DNA from: Chryseobacterium mulctrae | GTDB taxonomy: Bacteria > Bacteroidota > Bacteroidia > Flavobacteriales > Weeksellaceae | Length of the DNA stretch: 64,000 bases | Assembly (NCBI RefSeq): GCF_006175945.1 | Contig: NZ_VAJL01000001.1 | Coordinates: 124,001-188,000, forward strand | Reading direction: 5' to 3' | Shown here: in pieces, positions 18,449-27,143 of the stretch | How the letters are laid out: each line of letters begins with the position of its first letter | How positions within the stretch are numbered: position 1 is the first letter of the stretch | Notes under the pieces: model-generated | What the model saw: only the letters and a program-made list of their open reading frames with translations | What the model was told of the DNA's origin: nothing | The model's database searches: none | Made by a program: the position numbers and the translations under genes

Positions 18449-19864
18449 ATGACGAAGGAAATCCTTTATGTAAAAATTGCAAAAATTTTAGAAGATCAAA
18501 TTCTGTCTGAAACTTTAAGAATTGGAGATAAATTGCCATCCATACGTTCTGTTCAGAAAATATATGATGTAAGTCTCAATACCGTAAAACTGGCTTTTTT
18601 AGAATTAGAAAGCAAATCTCTTATTGAATCGAGACCGAAGTCGGGATACTACGTCAGCAAAACATCACAGAGAAAATGCGCTCTTCCATCAATAAGCAAA
18701 CCTGAAACTTGCCAGAATGAATCTGATCCCGAAGATCTCATCAGTAAAGTATTTGATACGCTCCATTATAAAGATATACGACAATTTTCTTTGGGAGTTC
18801 CAGATCCCAGTTTCCTGCCTATTGCAAAATTAAATAAGGGAGTCATTAAAACAATAAGAAACTTAGAAGGTAGCGGAACTGCTTACGAACCTTTGGAAGG
18901 AAGCCTGAATCTAAGAAGAAATATTGCAAAATGGTCTCTCGTTTTAGAAGGAAAAATTACTGAAGACGATCTAATAACGACTTCAGGTGCTATGAATGCT
19001 ATCTTTAATTGTCTGATGGCAGTTACCAAAAGAGGCGATACACTTGCTATTGAAAGCCCTGTTTATTTTGGAATTATTCAGATTGCCAAAGCAATGGGTC
19101 TTAATGTGATCGAATTGCCCACTCATCCCGTTACAGGAGTTGATATTGAAGCTTTAAAAAAAGTCATTCACAAGATTAATGCATGTTGTTTTATCAGTAA
19201 TTTCAGCAATCCTTTAGGTTCTTTAATGCCTGAAGAAACAAAAAAAGAAATGGTACAATTGCTTACGTACCACAATATTCCGTTAATAGAAGATGATTTG
19301 TATGGTAATCTTTACTTTGGTACAAGCAGACCAAAACCCTGCAAAGCCTTTGATGAAGCAGGAATCGTCATGTGGTGCGGTTCTGTTTCCAAAACCTTAG
19401 CGCCTGGTTACAGAGTGGGCTGGGTAGCTCCGGGAAAATATAAAGAGAAAATTTTGAGACAAAAACTTATTCAGACGATTTCTACACCTCCTCTCTATCA
19501 GGAAGTAATCGCTGATTTTTTGGAAAACGGAAGGTATGATCATCACTTAAGAGGATTCAGACAAAAACTTCATACGAACTGTCTGAAATATCAAAGAGCT
19601 GTTGAAGAATATTTCCCTGAAAACACTAAAATTTCTCAGCCACAAGGCGGATTTGTGCTTTGGCTCGAATTAGACAATAGAATTGATACAGCAGAACTCT
19701 ACGATGTTGCTGTAAAACAAAATATAAGTTTTGCACCCGGCCGAATGTTTACGCAGCACGATCAGTTTAATAATTGTATGAGACTGAATTTTGCTTTAAA
19801 ATGGGACGAAAGTCTTGAAAATGACCTGAAAAGATTAGGAACAATTGTTAAAAACGCACTCTAA
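18449..19864 (+). CDS. MocR/PdxR-type regulator (GntR wHTH fused to aminotransferase domain)
   Basis: A 471-residue regulator with an N-terminal GntR winged helix (about 1-75; LRIGDKLPSIRSVQKIYDVS, LIESRPKSGYYVS). It is fused to a fold-type I aminotransferase-like domain that binds PLP: NFSNPLGSLMP, IEDDLYGNLYF and GSVSKTLAPGYRVGW, whose Lys is the PLP-binding residue. An in-frame ATG exists at 18395 but adds 18 residues unlike the family; ATG 18449 gives the normal MTKEILYVKIAK start. The gene sits between two targets that carry the same CTGTATC operator pair. Confidence 0.88.
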   Translation: MTKEILYVKIAKILEDQILSETLRIGDKLPSIRSVQKIYDVSLNTVKLAFLELESKSLIESRPKSGYYVSKTSQRKCALPSISKPETCQNESDPEDLISKVFDTLHYKDIRQFSLGVPDPSFLPIAKLNKGVIKTIRNLEGSGTAYEPLEGSLNLRRNIAKWSLVLEGKITEDDLITTSGAMNAIFNCLMAVTKRGDTLAIESPVYFGIIQIAKAMGLNVIELPTHPVTGVDIEALKKVIHKINACCFISNFSNPLGSLMPEETKKEMVQLLTYHNIPLIEDDLYGNLYFGTSRPKPCKAFDEAGIVMWCGSVSKTLAPGYRVGWVAPGKYKEKILRQKLIQTISTPPLYQEVIADFLENGRYDHHLRGFRQKLHTNCLKYQRAVEEYFPENTKISQPQGGFVLWLELDNRIDTAELYDVAVKQNISFAPGRMFTQHDQFNNCMRLNFALKWDESLENDLKRLGTIVKNAL

Positions 19865-19865
19865 A

Positions 19866-19927
19866 CTGTATCCATCAAATTATACATTTCTGTATCTGTG
19901 ATCCATCATATTTATTTCTGAACTTTG
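19866..19927 (+). promoter_or_regulatory. MocR operator and -7 element, copy 2
   Basis: CTGTATC repeats at 19866-19872 and 19890-19896 have the same 24-base spacing as copy 1. Thirty bases after the second start lies GAACTTTG (19920-19927), aligned exactly with TAAATTTG of copy 1. Flanking bases are also shared (AAACTGTATCCAT, CATTTCTGTATCTGT). It begins just after the MocR stop codon and precedes the PhzF-family gene. Confidence 0.65.
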
Positions 19928-19944
19928 ACTTAAAATCAAAAACA

Positions 19945-20730
19945 ATGAAATTAAAAATATATCAGGTTGATGCGTTTACCGATGAAGTATTTAAAGGAAA
20001 TCCTGCGGCAATTTGTCCTCTCGAAGAATGGTTACCAGAAGAAACTTTACAGAAAATCGCAGCAGAAAACAATCTTGCCGAAACTGCATTTTATGTTCCC
20101 AAAGAAGATGGTTTTGAAATCAGATGGTTTACACCAACCGTTAAAGTTGCTTTATGTGGACACGCAACTTTAGCAAGTGCTTATGTTTTGCATCATTTAG
20201 AAGGATTTAAAGGAAAGCTCATCAATTTTCAGACGGTTCAAAGTGGAAAGTTAAGTGTAGAAATTAAAGAAAATCAGTTTTTACTTAATTTTCCTGCTGA
20301 TCATTATTCTGAAACAGAGATCACGGAAGATCTATTGAATGCGACCAATAAAACACCAAAAGCAGCTTTCAAAGGAAAAACAGATTTTATGTTGGTGTTT
20401 GACAATGAAGAAGATATTATTTCAATACACCCCAATTTAGACGTCATTTCAAAATTAGATGCAAGAGGACTTATAGTGACAGCAAAAGGTACAAACAGTG
20501 ATTTTGTATCGAGATTTTTTGCTCCCGGAGTTGGGGTAAACGAAGATCCGGTTTGTGGTTCTGCCCATACAACACTCACTCCGTTTTGGGCAAAAACATT
20601 AGAGAAAACTGAATTGACAGCATTTCAGTGCTCAAGCAGAAGCGGAAAATTAAATTGCAGACTTCTCAACGAGAGAGTTGAACTAGGCGGAAATGCGGTT
20701 TTGTATATGGAGGATTATATTTCAATTTAA
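19945..20730 (+). CDS. PhzF-family isomerase
   Basis: A 261-residue enzyme of the PhzF/diaminopimelate-epimerase fold. The opening KIYQVDAFTDEVFKGNPAA and the motif NNLAETAFY hold Glu46, the equivalent of the catalytic acid of PhzF. CGHATLASA follows, and EDPVCGSAHTTL in the second half is the matching domain repeat. PhzF itself isomerises trans-2,3-dihydro-3-hydroxyanthranilate, but most relatives outside phenazine clusters have unknown substrates, and no other phenazine gene is here. Control by the MocR protein upstream suggests a link to amino-acid or vitamin B6-related metabolism. Confidence 0.88.
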   Translation: MKLKIYQVDAFTDEVFKGNPAAICPLEEWLPEETLQKIAAENNLAETAFYVPKEDGFEIRWFTPTVKVALCGHATLASAYVLHHLEGFKGKLINFQTVQSGKLSVEIKENQFLLNFPADHYSETEITEDLLNATNKTPKAAFKGKTDFMLVFDNEEDIISIHPNLDVISKLDARGLIVTAKGTNSDFVSRFFAPGVGVNEDPVCGSAHTTLTPFWAKTLEKTELTAFQCSSRSGKLNCRLLNERVELGGNAVLYMEDYISI

Positions 20731-20832
20731 TAAAAGGATTTTCTGAACAATCAAAATGTTTCATCAAATCAAATATTTCTCTTTTTTCAATAAAATTTTC
20801 TGCAAAAAAATAAACTTGCTTAAACTTTAATA

Positions 20833-21021
20833 GTTGGTAATCGCAAAGGCGCAAATTTAAAGTCTAAAATGTTTTAAGGCGCAAGGATTTTATCTACGAT
20901 AAAATTTTAACTGTTTTATTTTTAAACTCTTTATAAAATTTTTAGTCACACTGAGCGAAGCGAAGTGTTTTGCGTCTTAAAAACTAAAAAAGATAAAAAA
21001 TTGCGCCTTTGCGTTTCCAAC
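20833..21021. repeat. Dispersed ~190-bp intergenic repeat, copy 2
   Basis: Same element as 6571-6762. Here the inner parts of the inverted ends are perfect: CGCAAAGGCGCAA at 20842-20854 and TTGCGCCTTTGCG at 21001-21013, with GTTGG...CCAAC outside. The interior again holds GGCGCAAGGATTTTATC and ACTGAGCGAAG. No ORF is present. Confidence 0.8.
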
Positions 21022-21144
21022 AAAATAATATTTTATAAAAATTTAGACAGATTTAATATAAAAAAGCTAACGTAAATCATTAAATAAGGACTTCACGATA
21101 CAAGCTTTTTTAAGTATTTTTACTTCAAAATATATAAATAACTT

Positions 21145-21630
21145 ATGAGAAAAATCGTATTTGCAGGGTTGATAGCTATCGCAGGATCTTTAACAGTAAA
21201 TGCACAGTGCAAAACTGTATCTTCAATAACAGAAAATTTTGATACCTGGAAAGAAATGAACAAATGTTGGACAGCTCAGCCAGGAAAAGCAATGCTTTAT
21301 GCAAGTGACAAAAAGATCGTGTTCTATTCGATGAACAGCCCAAGAGAAAATATGTATCTGGTAACTCCAAAAATTAAAGCTGGAAAATATACATTGACTC
21401 TTGATGCGTCTGACAACGGTGGAGAAACTACAATGGAATTGTTCTCAATAAACAATGCCTCTGATCCTAAATCTTATGTTTCAATTGCTAAATCTTCAAA
21501 AATTACAGGAACTAAAAAAACTTTTGATGTTACTTTAAAGAAAGATTCAAACCTAGGAGTAAAAGTTGTCTTAAATGGTGTGCATCAAGCAGTTTATGTG
21601 GATAATTTTTCTTTGACTCCAAAAAAATAA
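21145..21630 (+). CDS. Secreted beta-sandwich protein (choice-of-anchor/adhesin-like)
   Basis: A 161-residue protein with a signal peptide ending near TVNAQ. The mature part has a jelly-roll-like pattern seen in cleaved-adhesin or carbohydrate-binding domains of Bacteroidota: ENFDTWKEMNKCWTA at the start, YLVTPKIKAGKYTLTLDASD, and YVDNFSLTPKK at the end. No catalytic motif is present. It lacks a type IX secretion C-terminal domain. Likely periplasmic or surface-exposed. Confidence 0.72.
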   Translation: MRKIVFAGLIAIAGSLTVNAQCKTVSSITENFDTWKEMNKCWTAQPGKAMLYASDKKIVFYSMNSPRENMYLVTPKIKAGKYTLTLDASDNGGETTMELFSINNASDPKSYVSIAKSSKITGTKKTFDVTLKKDSNLGVKVVLNGVHQAVYVDNFSLTPKK

Positions 21631-21679
21631 TCATTTAAACAGCATTTAAAAAAATTGAGAGATATTATTAAGTTAAAGC

Positions 21680-21709
21680 TTTGATGTATGTCTTAACGCA
21701 TTATTTTTG
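21680..21709 (+). promoter_or_regulatory. Bacteroidota-type promoter for the gene at 21736
   Basis: TTTG at 21680-21683 and TATTTTTG at 21702-21709 with 18 bases between TTG and the -7 box. The predicted transcription start falls about 20 bases before the start codon. Confidence 0.6.
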
Positions 21710-21735
21710 TAGAAATAATCTTAAATAGTATTGAT

Positions 21736-22830
21736 ATGAAAATAAGAGCTTTATTCTTTGCTGTGATGTCTTTTACCTCTATCGCTTTTGGTCAGCAATT
21801 GGTGACCAAAGCGACTTTTGACATGATAGAATATGTGGAAGATGTAGATTGGGTTGATGAGGATATTTACTGTGCCGGATTCAGTTTTAAGACCGTAATC
21901 AATGACGGAAATGCGTGTGACGCTTATCTGATACATTATGACACCAATCTAAAACCTAAATGGACACTGAAAATAAGCGATGAACATACCAATAAAATTT
22001 TTGCTGTAAAAAGACATAAAGACAAAATTTATGCTTTGGTCGTTCAGGGAAAAGCAGAAAGAGCAGATGAAGATGTTTTTATGAAATTGTTCACCATTAA
22101 TCTAGATGGTACAATAGAAAACAAGGTAAATTTTGGACGAACTTTCAACAGTCCTTCAAATATCGTCATCAATGGCTCTAATCTGATTTTCGGTTACAGA
22201 ATTTCTAACGGCACTACCTACTCCGCTGATTTTAAGAATGAAATTATCAATTTTAATTTAGATACAAAAAAGTTTGTAAGGCATACAAGCACACAATATT
22301 TGGCGACACCAAAGAAAATTGTAGTTGATAAATCTAATCTATTTTTATTCGGAAATTACATCCATCCCAATCAGCCAAATATTATGGCATACAAAAATGG
22401 AAAGTATTCAGAGATTTCTTTAAAATCACCTAAAACAGAATATTTTCTTGACAGCTATATCAATAAAAACATTTTAATGGTGGTCTGTACTTTTCCGGGA
22501 GAATATGGGGATAAACGAACTTATTTAAAATATTATTACCTCGATTTGGCAACCAATGCCATCACTTCTACATCTATTCCTTATGAAAAATTAGGTTGGA
22601 GCGAAATGCATTTTGACACCTATACTCAGGGTGAGTCTTCATGGATGATTATTGAAGATGCTAAAACAAAAGAAATGAAATATGTTCTCGTCGATAACAA
22701 AGGAAAAACAATCAAAACCTTAAACTTTGATCAGAATAACGGAAACGGCGCATGGGAAAACTATATCATTAGAAATGGGATGTTGCTAAACGCCAATGCA
22801 GATGGAATTAAAATGTATAAAACAGAGTAA
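21736..22830 (+). CDS. Secreted protein, probable beta-propeller-like fold
   Basis: A 364-residue protein with a signal peptide (cleavage near SIAFGQQ). The mature part consists of recurring short beta-strand units separated by Asp/Asn turns, for example DIYCAGFSFKTVINDGN, DKIYALVVQGKA, SNLIFGYRISNG and NLFLFGNYIHP. This is the pattern of WD40-like or NHL-like propellers, though no exact repeat motif stands out. A good promoter lies directly upstream. No function can be assigned. Confidence 0.65.
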   Translation: MKIRALFFAVMSFTSIAFGQQLVTKATFDMIEYVEDVDWVDEDIYCAGFSFKTVINDGNACDAYLIHYDTNLKPKWTLKISDEHTNKIFAVKRHKDKIYALVVQGKAERADEDVFMKLFTINLDGTIENKVNFGRTFNSPSNIVINGSNLIFGYRISNGTTYSADFKNEIINFNLDTKKFVRHTSTQYLATPKKIVVDKSNLFLFGNYIHPNQPNIMAYKNGKYSEISLKSPKTEYFLDSYINKNILMVVCTFPGEYGDKRTYLKYYYLDLATNAITSTSIPYEKLGWSEMHFDTYTQGESSWMIIEDAKTKEMKYVLVDNKGKTIKTLNFDQNNGNGAWENYIIRNGMLLNANADGIKMYKTE

Positions 22831-22959
22831 AATTATAAAGCTTTCTGCTGGTTTGAAAACGAGTTAGAGACATCCGACTTATATCACTTAAGAGTTGTCG
22901 ATTCATTTTAATACCTTTGCAAGTAAGTATATTAATAATTACTTCATTTTTATTTCAAG

Positions 22960-24801
22960 GTGAATTTCCACAACAAAAAAAAATTCGTAAGTTTTCTTAA
23001 GTTTAGACGAGATTTTCAGCAATATGGTCTCAAAAAAGCGCGCAGCTATGAGATTATTCTTCATTGGCTAAAAAAACATCTAAGCAGAAATCAGTTTCTC
23101 ATCCTTTCAGGTATTCTGGTAGGATGTACCGCGGGTTTGGCAGGAGTTATTCTAAAAACATTTGTACACAATATTCATCATTTCATTACGCATGAGGTGC
23201 ATTTTGAATATCAGATTATCTTCTATATTGTTTTTCCGTTTCTTGGAATTGTCTTAACGGCAGCTATTGTTATTGCTTTATTTAAAGGACAAGACAAAAA
23301 AGGAATTGGAGCTATTTTATACGAAATTGCACAAAACTCTAGTATTGTGTCTAATGTGAAAATGTATTCACAGGTTATACAAAGTGCGGTTACCGTTGGT
23401 CTTGGTGGTTCTGCCGGAATCGAAAGCCCTATTGCGGTTACTGGTGCTGCAATTGGTTCTAATTATGCAAGAACCTACAGATTAAGTTACAAAGAAAGAA
23501 CACTTCTTTTGGCTGCAGGTGCCACTGCCGGAATTGCTTCAGCATTCAATGCTCCGATTGCAGGAATTATGTTTGCATTCGAAATTCTTCTTACCGGAGT
23601 TGTATTTACTGATTTTATTCCTCTTGTTGTTGCAGCAGTTTGCGGAAGTTTATTATCGAGAATATTACTTCAGGAAGATATTTTATTCAGATTTTATACC
23701 CGTGAACCATTTAATTATTATAATGTTCCTTATTATTTAATTCTTGGGCTTCTAACAGGTCTTTATGCAAGATATTTTGTTGTTGTCTCTCAAAAAGTAG
23801 AACATTTCATCCACGGTTTACAACTTTCACGCCTTAGAAAAGCAATGTTTGGAGGTGCTGTACTTTCTTTATTTTGTGTACTTTTCCCACCGTTGTTTGG
23901 TGAAGGTTACGATACGGTAAAAGATTTTACAAATGGTAATATCAACTCTGTTATCGACAACAGTCTTTTCAGATATTTTGAAATAAAAGAATGGACGGTT
24001 ATTGTATTTCTTGTTTTAGTTTGTCTTTTAAAAGCTTTTGCAACTTCATTTACTATTTTTAGTGGTGGAAATGGTGGAAACTTTGCTCCTTCCCTGTTTG
24101 CCGGAGGTTCTGTAGGATTTTTATTTGCTTTTATCTGTCAAACCTTAGGATTTTCTAATGTTCCGGTCACCAATCTTATTTTGGTAGGAATGGCGGGTGC
24201 AATGAGCGGTGTATTGTACGCTCCTCTTACGGCTATTTTCCTGATTGCTGAATCTAGTTTTGGGTACGATCTGTTTATTCCACTGATGATCGTTGCGGTG
24301 ATGTCTTATCTTATTGCTAAATGGTTTGCTCCTATTTCTCCTGAATTAAAAAATCTGGCAGATCAAGGGAAAATATTTACGCATAAGCATGATAACAATC
24401 TTTTGTCTTCATTGCAAACTAAAGATTTTATCGATTTTAATTCTCAGATCATTAATGAAAATTCATCTTTACAAGAGCTTTATAACCTCATCAGCAATGG
24501 AAGAAAGAATAATTTTGCCGTTGTAGATGACGAGAATAAACTTAAAGGAATTCTTAGCTTAGATGATATTCGTCCTTATTTATTTAATGAAAACCAAGAA
24601 CTGAATATTTCTAAATTGGTTAAAGTTCCTGAAGGAGTTGTTCATTTAAACGATCAACTTGTAAATATTATTCAGATGTTTGATGATACCGACAAATGGC
24701 ATCTTCCTGTGATTGACGATGAAAATAAGTTTATTGGTTTTATTTCAAAATCTGCTATACTTACAAGTTACAGACAGCTCTTGAAAGATTATTCGTCATA
24801 A
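22960..24801 (+). CDS. CLC-family chloride channel/transporter with C-terminal CBS domains
   Basis: A 613-residue protein starting at GTG. The CLC membrane domain (about 40-465) carries GLGGSAGIESPIAVTGAAIGS, where Glu of GIESP corresponds to the gating glutamate of the GREGP motif. SGGNGGNFAPSLFAGGSVG follows, the GxFxP anion-binding segment. GLAGVI and GAMSGVLYAPLTAIFLIAE are further family marks. Two CBS domains follow (about 490-610; NFAVVDDENKLKGILSLDDI and LPVIDDENKFIGFISKSAI), the usual nucleotide-sensing module. No ATG lies near; the GTG gives a normal-length N-terminus. Confidence 0.92.
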   Translation: MNFHNKKKFVSFLKFRRDFQQYGLKKARSYEIILHWLKKHLSRNQFLILSGILVGCTAGLAGVILKTFVHNIHHFITHEVHFEYQIIFYIVFPFLGIVLTAAIVIALFKGQDKKGIGAILYEIAQNSSIVSNVKMYSQVIQSAVTVGLGGSAGIESPIAVTGAAIGSNYARTYRLSYKERTLLLAAGATAGIASAFNAPIAGIMFAFEILLTGVVFTDFIPLVVAAVCGSLLSRILLQEDILFRFYTREPFNYYNVPYYLILGLLTGLYARYFVVVSQKVEHFIHGLQLSRLRKAMFGGAVLSLFCVLFPPLFGEGYDTVKDFTNGNINSVIDNSLFRYFEIKEWTVIVFLVLVCLLKAFATSFTIFSGGNGGNFAPSLFAGGSVGFLFAFICQTLGFSNVPVTNLILVGMAGAMSGVLYAPLTAIFLIAESSFGYDLFIPLMIVAVMSYLIAKWFAPISPELKNLADQGKIFTHKHDNNLLSSLQTKDFIDFNSQIINENSSLQELYNLISNGRKNNFAVVDDENKLKGILSLDDIRPYLFNENQELNISKLVKVPEGVVHLNDQLVNIIQMFDDTDKWHLPVIDDENKFIGFISKSAILTSYRQLLKDYSS

Positions 24802-24987
24802 TGTTATGTTAAATCAACTTTAATTTCTATTAGGCTATAATTCAAAAGCATACCAGTCTAATTAAATAAACAATCATCAAGAAAAAAAATAGTCTTTCAA
24901 AAAAATATTCTTAAATTTTTAACAATCTTGTTAAAAATTTAACACTGATAAATATCATTAGAGCTAGATTTGTTTCTAAAAAACATT

Positions 24988-24995
24988 TACCTTTG
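24988..24995 (+). promoter_or_regulatory. -7 element candidate for the three-gene surface protein operon
   Basis: TACCTTTG matches TAnnTTTG. A TTTG lies at 24969-24972, but the 15-base spacing is shorter than usual. A direct repeat ATTCCTAG (24998-25005 and 25012-25019) falls just downstream, near the expected transcript start. Confidence 0.4.
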
Positions 24996-25040
24996 CTATT
25001 CCTAGAGCAATATTCCTAGTATTGCTAAAACTGAAAACGA

Positions 25041-25646
25041 ATGAAAAAGCTATTTATTTTCTCCTGCACATTGTTGGGGAATGTTATTTTGTTTGCACAA
25101 CAAGATAAGGTAGGGATTAATACTATAACCCCTCGAGTTAAATTGGATGTAAACGGTTCATTTAAATCATCTAAGATTATAACCGGAACCCTTCCCGCAA
25201 TCACTTCCACCGAAAAAGATCGTTACCTAATGCTTAATCAAAGTACTGTAGATAACCGAGTAAGGAAAATTGATCCAACACAGTCATCCTCAGCAGGTCT
25301 TGCAAGTATTGTCACCTATAAACTCTCTAATGTAGACCTCGATTGGGTTGAAAGCTTTAATACCAAAATCAATTCGCAAGATTATTCTGTAATGGTACTT
25401 TCTGCTTATTTTGACAGAGATGTAAAAGGTGATAATATAGCAATACCTTCTTACGGAGTAAAGAGTATTAATAACGAATGGATACTATATGCAGACTATT
25501 CTGAAATCGCTTCAGATGATAACGGAACATGGACTTTCGTTTGTGCTATCTATCCAAAAACCTATGTAAAGATTTTTTCTGAACGTGGGCCTTTTAATGT
25601 AAATTCGACATCTTCCGGAGTTGATGCTAATCCAATCCTTCAATAA
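25041..25646 (+). CDS. Secreted surface protein, tandem paralog 1
   Basis: A 201-residue protein with signal peptide (cleavage near FAQQ). The mature N-terminus begins KVGINTITPRVKLDVNGSF, the short repeat typical of Bacteroidota surface and tail-fibre-like proteins (VGIGTxxPxxxLDVxG). The rest is a beta-rich domain with VESFNTKINSQDYSVMVLS, alignable to the same region of the next two genes (FDTKIPVSKYYLVIGG in paralog 3). It begins a three-gene operon. No type IX C-terminal domain is evident. Confidence 0.72.
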   Translation: MKKLFIFSCTLLGNVILFAQQDKVGINTITPRVKLDVNGSFKSSKIITGTLPAITSTEKDRYLMLNQSTVDNRVRKIDPTQSSSAGLASIVTYKLSNVDLDWVESFNTKINSQDYSVMVLSAYFDRDVKGDNIAIPSYGVKSINNEWILYADYSEIASDDNGTWTFVCAIYPKTYVKIFSERGPFNVNSTSSGVDANPILQ

Positions 25647-25652
25647 AAAATT

Positions 25653-26276
25653 ATGATGAAAAAGTTAATATTAATAGGTGTTTTTTCTTTTGTTGCACAA
25701 ATAAATGCTCAGATTGGGATAGGAACTACCTCTCCTAAGGAAAAATTAGAAATTGTGGGATCTGCAGCTATCGGTACATCTGTCACAATAGATACTATAA
25801 ATTACGTCAACAATCCCTCAGGTTTTACTATTGTAGGTACTGATCCACAATCTGCACCTGTTAACGGAAAGATTGTGGCTCTCGAAACACTCTACACTCC
25901 TATCACTATACAACCTTATGAAATAAACAAAGTATATAGAGATGATATTAAAGACCTGAATCTTAATATCCCAACTGACAAGTATTTTATTACGATCGCA
26001 AATTTTGAAGCAATTCCCAGTGCAGGAAATAATGGTATCTACACAAGCAATAGTAATAAAGGGTATTTTGTTTTTGATGCTTTCCAATCTGGAACAACAT
26101 GGCATGTAAAAATAGGTTACCCTACATTAAATACTCGAAATACAACCGACAAATATACTTATAGATTTGATGTTATCTTATATTCTAAGAGATTCTTCAA
26201 AAATTTGGGTGAGATAACATATAATTTAAATGGAAATAACTCAGGAACCGCTCCTTCGGCTCCTACAGGAATATAA
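25653..26276 (+). CDS. Secreted surface protein, tandem paralog 2
   Basis: A 207-residue paralog with signal peptide (cleavage near INAQ). The mature start is IGIGTTSPKEKLEIVGSAAI, and the C-terminal domain contains LNIPTDKYFITIANFEA and SGTTWHVKIGYPTL. It begins six bases after the first gene and ends five bases before the third. Tandem duplication followed by divergence is the likely origin. Confidence 0.72.
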   Translation: MMKKLILIGVFSFVAQINAQIGIGTTSPKEKLEIVGSAAIGTSVTIDTINYVNNPSGFTIVGTDPQSAPVNGKIVALETLYTPITIQPYEINKVYRDDIKDLNLNIPTDKYFITIANFEAIPSAGNNGIYTSNSNKGYFVFDAFQSGTTWHVKIGYPTLNTRNTTDKYTYRFDVILYSKRFFKNLGEITYNLNGNNSGTAPSAPTGI

Positions 26277-26281
26277 AAGTT

Positions 26282-26920
26282 ATGAAAAAAATATTATTTT
26301 TAGCTGTACTGTGTAGTAGTATAGCAATCTATAAAGCACAAGGTGTAGGAATAGGAAATAATAATCCCACACAAACTCTGGATGTAACAGGAAACACAAA
26401 ATTAAGCGGAGATTTATATTTTGAAAATCCAGGAACGTATACTGGGCCATCTACCAATTCGTATTTAATTGTAAGAGATAACAGTGATAAAGCTCTTAAA
26501 AGGTATGTACCGGCTACATCAGATTACAGCGCTATTAATAGTACCATATATCATATTACCAACATTACCCCTGGTGGAATTGCAAATTTTGACACTAAAA
26601 TTCCTGTAAGTAAATATTATCTGGTAATAGGAGGCTTCATCATTCGAGGAGTAAATAATGATTCCAATATCAAAATTACTTCAAGTGCTACAACAAGTCA
26701 ATACATTCCACAGTATTCTGCTCGATCTTTCGAACAAAATGGAACATGGCGTATAAGATTTGTACCTAATAATAACAGGGTATTTCATCAAAATCCAGAG
26801 ATAAGACTGAGTGTAAGTGTTTATCGAAAAGACATGCTTACTACAGTAAATCAGCCAATTACTTTTGATATGAATGGTATTTCTGGCACTGGAAGCGTAC
26901 CGGCACCGGCACTTCCATAA
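26282..26920 (+). CDS. Secreted surface protein, tandem paralog 3
   Basis: A 212-residue paralog with signal peptide (cleavage near YKAQ). The mature start is GVGIGNNNPTQTLDVTGNTK. The C-terminal domain has FDTKIPVSKYYLVIGGFII and NGTWRIRFVPNNNRVF. All three paralogs end in a Gly/Ala/Pro-rich tail, here SGTGSVPAPALP. The gene is followed by a strong hairpin at 26983-27026. Confidence 0.72.
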   Translation: MKKILFLAVLCSSIAIYKAQGVGIGNNNPTQTLDVTGNTKLSGDLYFENPGTYTGPSTNSYLIVRDNSDKALKRYVPATSDYSAINSTIYHITNITPGGIANFDTKIPVSKYYLVIGGFIIRGVNNDSNIKITSSATTSQYIPQYSARSFEQNGTWRIRFVPNNNRVFHQNPEIRLSVSVYRKDMLTTVNQPITFDMNGISGTGSVPAPALP

Positions 26921-26982
26921 AGAATTTAGGATGTAAATCAAAACATACAAAACTGAGTTAATATTTTTAATGCCAAAAGATG

Positions 26983-27026
26983 ACATATAAAATGCTTAGA
27001 TAATTGTATCTAAGCATTTTATATGT
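26983..27026 (+). terminator. Hairpin with perfect 18-bp stem after the surface-protein operon
   Basis: The arms at 26983-27000 and 27009-27026 are exact reverse complements with an 8-base loop. No long T-run follows, but the stem and its position about 60 bases after the last stop support termination or 3' protection. Confidence 0.65.
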
Positions 27027-27143
27027 CCATTGTAGCACTATAATGAGCTATTTTTTTAATGGCTTTTCAAATAATGCTCACTTAACCTTCTTATTAAAGT
27101 TATTTTAGTGAATATTCTCACTGCAATTGTCGGTATAAAATCA

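Noticed and set aside
19945..20730. Phenazine biosynthesis locus
   Set aside because: Only a PhzF-like isomerase is present, with no other phz gene; the name reflects fold similarity.
22895..22919. Promoter TTG...TACCTTTG before the CLC gene
   Set aside because: The spacer of 14 bases is too short for the flavobacterial consensus, so it was not listed as a full promoter.
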